From assembly GCA_946122785.1 (NCBI GenBank), contig CAMGYJ010000011.1, forward strand, positions 5,890,001 to 5,954,000: a stretch of 64,000 nucleotides of DNA. The letters run 5' to 3'. The notes beneath the pieces were generated by a model, which was given only the letters and a program-made list of their open reading frames with translations, was not told the origin of the DNA and did not search any database. Each line of letters begins with the position of its first letter. Position 1 is the stretch's first letter. The DNA is from Linum tenue. Taxonomy: Eukaryota; Streptophyta; Magnoliopsida; Malpighiales; Linaceae. Both the position numbers and the translations under genes were made by a program. This document shows, piece by piece, positions 54,701 through 64,000 of the stretch.

Positions 54701-56762
54701 TTTAAACCATTTCCTGTAAACTGAGTCTCTCTAAAATTTAATTCATCAAGATCACTGAAGTGGAACTGTTCACCTTCTGAACACTCTGAGGCTGGAAAAC
54801 TAACCAATTTGGTCATGCAACATCCGGTTGGTTGTTTGGGTTCATTAATGGACTTCATTGAAGGTTGGAACACGTTGCAACTGCGTAGTTGAGCATGTGA
54901 TGAAATTTGTTGCTCAGAAACAATATCACAGGAAGCCTTTTCACTTCCTGACTCATACTTAGTTTCCTCAGTTTCTTGGCTAACCATCTCCCCATGACGA
55001 ATCTCTATCACCTAGTATTAACCAATGAGTTACCAAGTATGTAAGAGACAGAGTAAGGAAAATCGATAAGATGAAACTGGTTAGAGTCCACAAACATACC
55101 ATCATAGCCTCTAGTGAATTGTACAACTTTATTTTCCTTTATCTTTCTTCTTTTGTTTTTTCCAATCTTAATGAAGTAATCAAGGACTAGACAAGATATT
55201 CAAACGTAAAGCCTTAAACTCAACACATATATAACTAGCAAACTGAGGAGAATAATATTCAGTAGTTATACAACTTCTGAGCTTACCAAACACCTTGCTC
55301 ACATGACAAAGCTCACCAAATTCAATGTCATGGCTTCGTACATCTAAAGCACTATGACACTTATAGAATCCTTCTGTCCAGAGGCATGTATGCCAGTTTT
55401 TTTTCTTTAGCTTCCGAGCAACCCTAAGTCTTCTATTTTAGAACTTATATAAGATGAGCAAAGGAGCCAACTAATTCAACATCTAAAGTTTGTGGCTGGA
55501 CTGACGACTAATTTGGTAAACATGCTTAGTGTATGGAATTTTAGACTCAAACTTGTGGGCATCATTTATCAAGTTATTCAAAATGACACTTTCTTAGAAA
55601 ATTCAAAAGTTTGGTTGAAATTGAAAATAAGAACTCTGTTAATCCAAAATCTCACCTCAGGTAGCTGTTCAGACACCATATCCACAGCCTTAGCAAGCAA
55701 ATTTGATTCATCGCGTCCTCCACTAGCAATGCATATTGTCTCAACTGTTTCTTCACTAGAACTCTTCGATCTCACAAACGAGCTCTCTGATGTCCCACAA
55801 TAGGTAATGGATTGGACTTTGTTGCATTCTGAAACAGATTTTGATGATCCTGGCCCTGAAACTGTTGAATTGGGATTTCCAGCTTCAGACATAACATCAT
55901 CAACATCACCACCTTTGAGACCAACGTTTGTAACGCTATATTCATCCACATTTTGAGGCATTTCTAGTACAATTTGAGCGAAAGTTTCAACAACTTGTCC
56001 ATTGTTATCTACACTTACTTTATCTACAAAAGCTTCCTTATACACATGCTGCTGAGAGCTATTTTCTTTAGCCAAACTGCTTTCACCATGGTTAACAACA
56101 GACAACGATGTTGTCTTGTTCCCTTCATTAGTTCTATCATTGGTTGGGTCAGGAGGGGAAAGACTAGTGGACCATCTGACTTCCAACAGATCAGCAGCCA
56201 TCTCAGCACGCTCTAGTGAACTCACCCTCGTATGGCCATGACCTTGCTGAAAACCATCTCCTCCTCCTTTCATTGCCCTCCTACCGAAAACAATCCCCAT
56301 AATCCTTGGTCCTCCTGAACGAGCTCTCAGCATGAACTTCTCATTGCTCTCTGTGGCGAAGTCTGGTGAATCCAAACTACTATGATCAAAATCCAGACTC
56401 TGTGCGTGCCTCTGACGCCATCCATGCTGCCTATCGGGGTGACGACCGTTACTATACATTGAACAAGAATCATCATCTTCATCTTCATCTTCATCCCTAA
56501 TAAAGAAAGCTTCACCTCTTTGATCAAGGTACATGTTGAAATCTACATCGACTCCATTGACGTTGATGCTTACTATCTTTTCTTTTGCCTTAAGAACACC
56601 TTGGAATTTGCCAAATCTAACGTACCAAGGTGAAGACTTGAAGCTGCCATCAGCTTGCTCTACCACAACTATGTCCACAGCCCCACCAAATGGATGGAAA
56701 GGGCCGGAGACGGTTGAGACTCCCTTGGTGATATAGCTCCCTATTCGCCCCACCGCATACAT
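51715..56762 (-). CDS. PAH: Phosphatidate phosphatase, PAH/lipin family (998 aa)
   Basis: A Mg-dependent enzyme that converts phosphatidic acid to diacylglycerol at the ER; plant PAH1/PAH2 control membrane lipid synthesis. CDS: complement of 51715-51771, 51874-51975, 52071-52199, 52274-52317, 52421-52493, 52594-52680, 52936-53020, 53337-53410, 53531-54081, 54324-55011 and 55656-56762. All junctions are GT...AG with matching phases. The lipin N-terminal domain covers residues 1-110, including GEAFFI with the conserved Gly83, then an acidic run. The haloacid-dehalogenase-like C-domain begins near 783, with catalytic DVDGT at 800-804, then [24 protein letters not shown] and [12 protein letters not shown]. 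The end is [11 protein letters not shown]. Residues 631-715 are 12-13-residue DSK repeats. It looks functional. PAH1 versus PAH2 cannot be decided. Confidence 0.93.
53570..53990 (-). repeat. Coding minisatellite in PAH exon 9th from the 3' end
   Basis: Within the third coding exon, seven degenerate units of 12-13 codons (consensus DSKTDN plus SQNAS or SENGS) are in tandem. They fall in the linker between the two conserved domains, a disordered, Ser/Asn/Asp-rich region that could offer phosphorylation sites. Repeat number may vary among relatives. Confidence 0.7.
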
Positions 56763-57900
56763 CTTGAGAAAATAGAATTTCTTTGAGATTAACCCAGATC
56801 AAAAAATTCTCAAACTTTCAACCATTAAAGGCTTCTTTGGTGATGTCGCTTGAGGAAAAAATTGAAACCTCCACAACGAACTACAACTCATTAAACGAGC
56901 GAGATAACATCTGCGAGAGTCTCATAGTAGAGAAATCCAATTCGGGATAAGTCAAAATTCACAAACTTTCGTTCCCATTTACTAGAAAAGAAGGAAACAC
57001 ATCAAACCCAGGACCCCAAAATCAAGACAAGAGAAGTAAAAAAGAAATGGTTGCTTCAACAAAGGTGTTTTCTTCCTTGCTTGCACAATTAAAAATTGCA
57101 CATTGCTAATCTCCCCTCGACATTAAGAAGAGCAACTTGATAGTCGAGGGGATCAATTTGAAGAAGCATGTGGTTTTGTATAATATTCGTATTCGAAATG
57201 TGCCACAATGATCATATAATTCTACATGAAGATAAAAACTTGAGCGAGAGAAAGATGACGATGACCCATATTGTCAGCATCAAGACATTTTTTATTGAAC
57301 TTTTTAAAGCGTATGTAATCACGATGCAAGATGGCAATTAATTAGGATTATGAATGATACATTGCGAGATGCAGATGGAGATGAAGATTGGAAAAGGAGG
57401 CATCAACTACCTTTAGTGTCGCCGTCGTCAGATTCCGGCAAGAGAATAAAATAAAAAGGGCCCTTGGAGAGACCAGGGCCCAAGGCAAATTAAAACTTGA
57501 TTTTACTTTTCTTTTATTTGTTATTATTTTGGGTCTCAAAGTTCTTGCCTTTTCTCTTTTAGTCTTCCTATTCTTCCATGTAAAAGGTCGAAAACCCTTG
57601 AAACTGTTGGTGGCTGAATGCTGACAAGCATGCAGCCATGGAAGGGGAAGAGGCGAGAGAATTGAGACCTTCAGAGCCAAACCCTTCCTAAAACCAAATC
57701 CGAAAAAAAGAAAGAGAAAAAGGAAGATTTGTTTTCTCCCTTTTGGTTTCTTCAAGTGCCACAAGATTGAATGTGTTTTGAGTAGGTAATGGGAGGGAGG
57801 ACTTTTTGGAAAAACCATTTCAGTTCCCTGAATTCTTGCCGAAGGTTGGGGCTCTCTCCTGAATTAATGGCCACCAGTCAGAGTACGTGTCATCATGTAT
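56763..57900 (-). promoter_or_regulatory. PAH 5' UTR and promoter region
   Basis: DNA upstream of the PAH start codon. A leader intron is plausible because the ATG context is preceded by AT-rich DNA and a C/T-rich minus-strand patch occurs at 57420-57470. No clear TATA box could be chosen. The minus frame 57348-57818 has no family match and is probably non-coding leader DNA. Confidence 0.35.
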
Positions 57901-60392
57901 CACATTTTCTATTCATAATAGGAAACATGGATCATGAATATGGTCTTTTGTCACTTTTTTTCTTTATTAAATATCTTCTTTGTTTTCCACCATTGGCATT
58001 GTTAGCAATAGATTTTATGCTTGCATTTCACGCAAAAATTCTAGCAAATCTACAAAAATTCTCGTTTAGCATTGATTAGTCTGTGAAATAATTTTTATGA
58101 TTCATGTAGTTGCATTTTTTTGCTTCTCCTTCTTGTTTCAACTTGAAGCTCATTCCTAAAACAAAACCTTGACCTGATGATGATGATAAGGTTGAAATCC
58201 AATTAAATTATGCTATTCACCTGTCCCTTTTTTGTCATTACGACCACTCTATTAAAGAGGAATGAAATCAATCACAAGTTTACAAGTAAAACCCATAAAT
58301 ATTTGAACTAAGACACAAATTCGAAGTGCGCTAAATTGTGCGGTGACAAAAGCAGAGCTTTGCGAGTTACCAAATGAGATACTATGTTATTCTGACGACC
58401 AACAAACTGAATCACACACCCCTGAAGTTGGGACAACATGAACGGGACTTCTTGTGGCAGGGAACCAATCTATGCATCATCCACCACCCTTGCACTTGTC
58501 AATCAAGACCTTAGCATCCCAAATCAACACAATGGAAGAGAACCCCCTGCGACCGCATTTCGAAAGACAATCTCTCAAAGTCAAGGCTTCAAGGACATAA
58601 GCATCAACCATTCCTTAATATAAAATAGCAATAGCCACTAGCGGAGAAGCCTAAGCATCATGATAGGCGAAGGCTGCAACTCCTCAAATGCCAGATTCGG
58701 CACTCCTAGTTGACATGTGGAAAGAAGCAAACATATGTTAACCACCTGGAGTAGTTAGAAGTTGAGGAGGGATAACGACTGAAATGGATTGAGGAAGAAT
58801 TGAACGGCCTCTGCAACAATGCTTGCTCCACCTCTCGGACCTGATGACACCATAAGGACACAAGGATCGATGGGAGAAGTTGTTGATGTTCAAAGACAAC
58901 ACCACACTGATTTTTCCAAATACGCCAAAACATGCATACCACTTGTAGAAGATGATAGTCTATTTCGGGGCCCGCAGGTAGCTTGAACAATTTTCGTACA
59001 CAGCCAATGAATGTACGCTTCTCCCAACTCTGCAAATGAATCACAAAGCCCACCATACAACATAATCTGCGAGCAAAAGGACAAGAAGAAGAGATGTTCC
59101 GAGGTTTCTTTTTTCTTGCCACACACAAGACGAACAGGTAAAATGTCTATCCCCCGAATAAATAAAGCCTCTCGAGTCGGTAAAATTTGATGAAAGCATT
59201 GCCATATAAGGAAAATGAGTTTGGGAGGCAACAATCTCATCCACAATCAGATCCATGGGAAATGATCAACAAAATCCACCCTCACTTTACTCCCCGATTT
59301 GTGCTGAAGTTGAAAGGCAAGATGATACGCATATTTAACTGAGAAAATCCCCATAGCCTCATAATGCCATACCCATCGATCAACCACTGGGTGCACCGAG
59401 AGAGGGATACTTTGAATTAAATCCACTGAGGAAGGGATGAAAAAATGATTCACAGCAACCATGTTCCATAGCCTTGTACCTGAATCAATCAAAGCAGACA
59501 CAAACAGGGCAGTTGTCGACGGGGGAGAAGTAGGAAGCCAGCGATCGATTTTAGCTTGAATGGAAAGGCCATCACCAACTTGATATCGCAGTCCTTGAAG
59601 CAACAAATCTCGTCCATAACGAATGCTCCTCCAACCCCACGATGTATTATAGCCCAAACTAGCCTATAAAAAATTCTCGAGTCGGCAAAGTGCTTTTCTC
59701 AAAGAACTCTTGCTAGTAATGAAGTAGGCTCCATCAAAACATGCCATGCCACTTTAGCTAGTAATGACTGGTTGAAGCATTCGAAATACCGGAAACCCAA
59801 ACCGCCTTCAAACTTACTGACACATAATGATTTCCACGCAATCCAATGAATATATACGCCGCCGAGTTAGAGTTGCACCCCCGCCAAAAGCGAGCCATAT
59901 GGGCATTCAAACGGCGACACAACTCTTCGGGATATAAAAGCAAGACATTATATAGACCGAAGAGTTGTTACATCTCGATCTTGACAAAAGTCAAAATGAC
60001 TATTATACCCTTGGTGAAATTTGTCAAATTCCATCGTATTATCAACGAGGACTAAAAATGCGAACTTTGAGTTCAAACGGTGCCGAGTTTCGACATAAAT
60101 TGAGTAAGTTACTGATGTTAGTTGAGTTTCGGATTAAACTCACCCGTAATTTATGAAATGTCCAAAATACCCCTTGAGCTAATTAAAACTAAGGCTAACC
60201 CTAAATCTCATTACCCACTCGGCATCACCAAAGCAAACCCTAAATCGTCTCCTCTCTATATCCCCTCGTGCAACCGTTCTTCCCGGGACTTGATCGATTC
60301 TCTACTAATGAGACTTGCCCGCGTGCTTCTCTACTACGAGACTAGGCTTGAGCAGGAGACGGTGAAGTAATTAGCCGGCGCGGGCAAGCTTA

Positions 60393-60900
60393 AGTAGAGA
60401 GGTTCCTGCTTGTTTGATGGTCCGGGGCGTCAAAGGGATCCCTCTGTGGCAGACCTCATGTTTGCTTTCCCGAACCCACAAGGTGCCTGCTTGTTTGATG
60501 GTCCGGGGCGTCAAAGGGATCCCTAAGCTTTCCCGAACCCAAGGGCATTAAGGTACTGACTTATCGTTCTCGGTGAAGGAATCGGAGCTGCTATATAATC
60601 AGCATCTTACTCTTTAACGGCAACCTCAGCAACGAGAAGTTTTCTTCCCCCTCTCCGCATAAACTGCTCCTGCCGATCTCTACCGTACGGAAATTCCAAG
60701 AGTTGAGACCTGGATTTAGTAGGATACGGCGAAGTAACTATAGGGCGCGGGACAGGCTTAAGTAGAGAGGTGCCTGATGGTTTGGGGCGTCAACGGGATA
60801 CCTATGTGGTAGACCGCATGCTTGCTTTCCTAGACCCACCTGCGGAGAGGACCTCTCTACCATTAGAGGTGCCTGCTTGTTTGATGGTCCGGGGAGTCTG
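60393..60900. repeat. Repeats 'tgcctgcttgtttgatggtc' within the LTR
   Basis: Four copies of a 40-60 bp block (at about 60406, 60484, 60768 in part, and 60869), each with 'cctgcttgtttgatggtccgg'-like text in two parts and 'cgtcaa.gggat.cct'. 60960-61150 adds 'agcttgcgat.atgga' repeats. Confidence 0.7.
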
Positions 60901-61479
60901 ACTATCTACTCTGAGATCTGCCAGCGGATGGACCAGCCAGCTTGCGATAAAGGAGCAGTTAGCTTGCGATGATGCCAGCTTTGCGATGGTCTCTCGGGTG
61001 CCTTACGTGAGGAAGGGATTAACTAGCTGCTACTGATCCGCGTTTTATTCTGTGGCAACGACCATATTTCTAAAGAACCTCGTCACTTGCGATGATGGAC
61101 CAGGTAGCTTGTGATAATGGAGCAAGAAGCTTGCGAGGATGGACTAGCTAACTTGAGCAACTAGAATCAATCAATCACTCCCTCAGCTCCTTGTCGTGAC
61201 CTCTGCGGGGCAATGGCGACAGCTGCCTGCTTGGGGGGAGCAACCACCATACGGGCAGACGGGAAGCAACCACGTCCCTCTATTCTCTCGTAGGCGTCTT
61301 TTCAGTTTATGCTTTACGTTCAAGTTATTATTTAGTTAATTTTCTAGTATGAGCGATATGTGTGTGAGACATCCCACCGCCTATAAAGGTGGAGGCACGC
61401 GTTGTGCTATGTATGAATGTATGATTGTAATAGTTGGTTGATGGTAAGATGAACCCCCGGGCGGTTAGATGGTCAGATC

Positions 61480-61650
61480 ACTGCTGGACGGCGAGACGTA
61501 ACGCACTAGTTAACCGGGCATGGACTGGATGGCGAGACGTAACGCAGTGCCATTGTCGAGCTAGGTATGCAACCGAACGGCGAGACGTAACACGGTTGGC
61601 ATACTAGAGTAGAGACACCGGACGGCGATGTGTAACGCGGTGGTCCCTAG
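61480..61650. repeat. 'gacggcgagacgtaacgc' repeats within the LTR
   Basis: Four units at roughly 45-55 base spacing with variable spacers. Non-coding. Confidence 0.75.
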
Positions 61651-62844
61651 TGTTTTGGTGTCTATGGATTAAGGATAGAAGTAGAGAACTTCAATAAGAT
61701 AAGATAGGAGTAAAGATCTCTTATAGACTGCTTTGAGAATGATTATTTAAGGGAAGAAGGCAAAAACGACTTTCGTGCTAGGAAGGAAATTTTCTAATAA
61801 CGTTTTAGTAAGGTTTGCTTAGGCAAAGACCTTAGGAAGTAACGACGAGACTGACCCCTTCTCACTCACCAGTTTGAGAAAGGGTTAGCAGAGGTGGACT
61901 TCGAGAAGAGGCAAACCGAGGAGGGAAGCCGCCCCAGAGTGGACGAGATCGAGGGGAGCTCGGCGAAGAGTTAGTGCTATAGTTATTTTCATTATTTTTG
62001 TTCATGATCATGAGTATATAAACAGGAGATTCGATGTTTTGAGTTTGAGTGGTCTTGTTGACCATGGTTTGAGGTCGCCCAACTATTTAGGGCATTTCAT
62101 TTGAAATTCTTTTGGAAAAGTTGTGGTTGTATTTGTTTTTATTGAAGTTTTTGAACATTATTTGGTCGGCTCCGGAGCCATGAGTATTTCAGATTGTTTA
62201 AAAGGATCTGGGTGTTACAAGATTCGCCGCCACAGACTTAAGCAGAACTTCCTTTGCCGCTGTTGATAGAGAATGATTCTTCCACCCGTCTAATATAGAT
62301 ATTCCACAAATCTAAAAGTTTCTATCTTCGAACGGCCCATAAGAGAAGGCAATCCCAAATAACGGTCCTGCAAACCAATCGAACCAACACCCAAAAGCTC
62401 ACCAAAAACCTCCTGATCCAATTGACAAACATTTGGACTAAACCATGCTGTCGACTTGAGGAGATTTATCTTTTGGCCGTTGATACCTTCATACACATGA
62501 GGAATAGCAAGCAAAGAATCGATCTCACTTCGAGAATCACGGACAAACAGAAATGAATCATCACCAAACAAAAGATGCGAGATAGGAGGACTTTGGGGCC
62601 CCATCTGAACTCCATGAATAACCCTCTGTTACCTTGCTTGTCAGAATAAAGCAGTAAATCCTTCTGTACACAACACAAAAAGTAGAGCAGACAAGGGATC
62701 CCCTTGGAGCAGACCACGAGATGAAGCAAAATAACCCAACGGCTGACCATTAAGAGTTTGGTTATGAATTATATAGCAGAGAATTAGGCCCAAAGGCCAA
62801 TTACCAACATTGTAAAATGGTCTCTCCAAACATTTTTTGATGTT

Positions 62845-63212
62845 GGATCAGTTGTATTGTAAATAATATCATTCCAGTTAAGCCACATGAAGAACAATTC
62901 AATAATATCATCATCATAATTGAAGTTATTATTATTGTAATATTTTTCTGGTACTGAGCTGGCTTTTATAGTCAATGTAAGGTCATTTTATTATGAGATG
63001 TATTATGTTTGAAACTTTCAGCCGGTTAAAGAACATTTCTTATCTAGCGGATGTAGTTTTTGTTCGATCTCGCATTAATATGATGAATTGTAAGTGTAAT
63101 GCATTTCGCAATCAAAATAGCAATACATCTGATATGCTAAATTATTGGGTTGGATAGACAGATATATAACAACGAAAAATGAATGTTAAATGATGTAGAT
63201 ATAGAGGCAACA
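62845..63212. other. AT-rich DNA, nothing recognised
   Basis: Flanks the broken 5' end of the LINE. No gene or element seen. Confidence 0.35.
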
Positions 63213-63222
63213 ACTAATATGT

Positions 63223-63547
63223 GCTAAATTACACGTTTGGTCACTCAAATTATACAAAATTTTCACGTTTGCCACCCGAATTACTTTCCTTTCTTATTGG
63301 CCACTACCTTTACAAATTGTTTCACAGTTAATCATCGGCCATTACACTCCGTTAAATTTGTCCTACGTGTTAGTCAACTATAAAGTTTGTCCACGTAGGA
63401 CAAATTTAATGGAGTGTAACGGGCTAACGGCTGGTGACTAACTGTGGAACGATTCGTAAAGCTAGTGGTCAATAAGAAAGAAAAATAATTCGGGTGGCAA
63501 ACGTGAAAAATTTGTATAATTTGAGTGACCAAACATATAATTTAGCC
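63223..63547. mobile_element. MULE-type MITE, 325 bp
   Basis: ACTAATATGT is duplicated at 63213-63222 and 63548-63557. The whole element is a near-perfect inverted repeat with its centre near 63385, ends GCTAAATTACACGTTTGGTC and its inverted form with one changed base, using the same 'ggtcactc/gagtgacc' text as the MULEs at 1609 and 18775. It is probably a deletion derivative of that family. Confidence 0.8.
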
Positions 63548-63626
63548 ACTAATATGTACCAAATTAGATGTCTGAATAATTTGATAGATGGCAGCTGCAT
63601 AACTTATACCAATTATAATTCATAAA

Positions 63627-64000
63627 GGGGTCGTTTGAAATGAGGAATTGTAACGGATCAATTTGATACAATTGTCTCGTTTTGAGACAATTGTACCAAA
63701 TTGCCTCGTTTGCCAGCAAAATTTTTGGATGAATCAATATGCCCGAGGTATTTTGAATTGATCCGTTTTGAGTCAATTTCAATTACCTGGGGTGGGGGGC
63801 AGGTAATTCGAATTGACTCGTTTTTAATTGCATCGTTTATAAAACGAAACAATTGATCAAATTGACTCATTTTTAGATTGATTCATCCAAATGAAGAAAA
63901 AAAAACTTGTACCATTTGCATAGTAATAACATCCCTACAGTTATGAATCAAATAGATATCTAAACCGGTTTAAACAAACTTCTAACTATTTGAGGAAAAG
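63627..64000. mobile_element. PIF/Harbinger-like MITE, left end only
   Basis: GGGGTCGTTTGAAATGAGG after an A/T triplet resembles the ends at 21601 and 27702. The interior has inverted 'tcaatttgatacaattg' and 'caattgatcaaattga' text. The right end is not seen before the window stops. Confidence 0.55.

Larger units (their letters stand above)
59966..62219 (+). mobile_element. Probable solo LTR, 2.25 kb, Ty3/gypsy-like
   Basis: It starts TGTTACATCTCG and ends GGGTGTTACA, and interrupts the LINE between two adjoining codon stretches. The flanks AGAGT (59961-59965) and AGATT (62220-62224) agree at four of five bases, a near 5-bp target duplication. No internal coding region or second LTR is found. 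Text such as 'gtgccgagtttcgacataaa' and the GGTGTTACA end is typical of large plant chromovirus LTRs. A solo LTR left by recombination is the simplest reading; the family is inferred. Confidence 0.65.
58240..62840 (-). pseudogene. Degraded LINE split by an LTR insertion
   Basis: On the minus strand, from 5' to 3': a reverse transcriptase piece (62840 to 62225) with [15 protein letters not shown] and the catalytic LLFGDDSFLF block, then PSLMGRSK; after the insertion (59966-62219), PEELCRRLNAHMARFW, a zinc-binding reverse-transcriptase-associated region (SVKYAYHLAF, PPKLIFLIW, ILPTREAL), then the RNase H tail (VGRQNNIVSHLVTRKAL) ending near 58310. Frames are broken by many shifts and stops. The 5' part (ORF1, endonuclease) is missing, so the copy is truncated and dead. 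Confidence 0.85.

Noticed and set aside
57348..57818. 156-codon minus-strand frame upstream of PAH
   Set aside because: No recognisable family and wrong position for coding; it is probably leader or promoter DNA of PAH.

Overview
The window is nuclear DNA from a flowering plant, most likely a eudicot. It is AT-rich and intron-rich. Plant-type genes (a lipin-type phosphatidate phosphatase, small EF-hand proteins, a broken TIC22 gene) sit in a dense, nested layer of plant transposons. The species cannot be named from the sequence alone. All calls are by eye; nothing was searched against a database.

Layout. 1-7.1 kb is transposon territory: three hAT-like MITEs with 8-bp target duplications, two Mutator-like elements (MULEs) with long inverted repeats, and tRNA-derived SINE-like pieces. 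7.3-15.4 kb is a decayed TIC22-like gene whose internal exons have been copied four times in tandem, about 2 kb per copy. 15.8-20.3 kb is a Pack-MULE that carries two broken exons of an NADH-cytochrome b5 reductase gene and a 42-bp tandem array, with a second MULE inserted in it. 21-32.7 kb holds more MITEs, LTR and LINE remnants, a duplicated TATA-plus-signal-peptide exon, and the first EF-hand gene (23872-24189).

32.8-36.3 kb is a complete 3.5-kb MULE. It has TATA boxes inside both ends driving two convergent genes: a MuDR-type N-terminal fragment with one in-frame stop, and an intact three-exon plant mobile domain (PMD) gene. Both ends also carry arrays of short hairpin repeats. 37.9-40.6 kb holds tandem MITEs, a TRIM retrotransposon, and an apparently perfect 690-bp tandem duplication that copied the promoter and first codons of the second EF-hand gene (40352-40639). 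41.8-48.9 kb is a MULE split by a 5.4-kb non-autonomous CACTA element. The third EF-hand gene is at 50189-50476.

51.7-56.8 kb is the main housekeeping gene: an 11-exon phosphatidate phosphatase (PAH/lipin) on the minus strand, with all reading phases consistent and 998 predicted residues. 58.2-62.8 kb is a degraded LINE on the minus strand, split by a 2.25-kb probable solo LTR. The window ends in a small MULE MITE and the left end of a PIF/Harbinger-like MITE.

The likely working genes are PAH, the three EF-hand genes and possibly the PMD gene. The rest is mobile DNA, captured fragments and pseudogenes. The features most worth follow-up are the PMD-carrying MULE with hairpin arrays, the TIC22 exon amplification, the cytochrome b5 reductase capture, and the fresh promoter duplication at the EF-hand gene.
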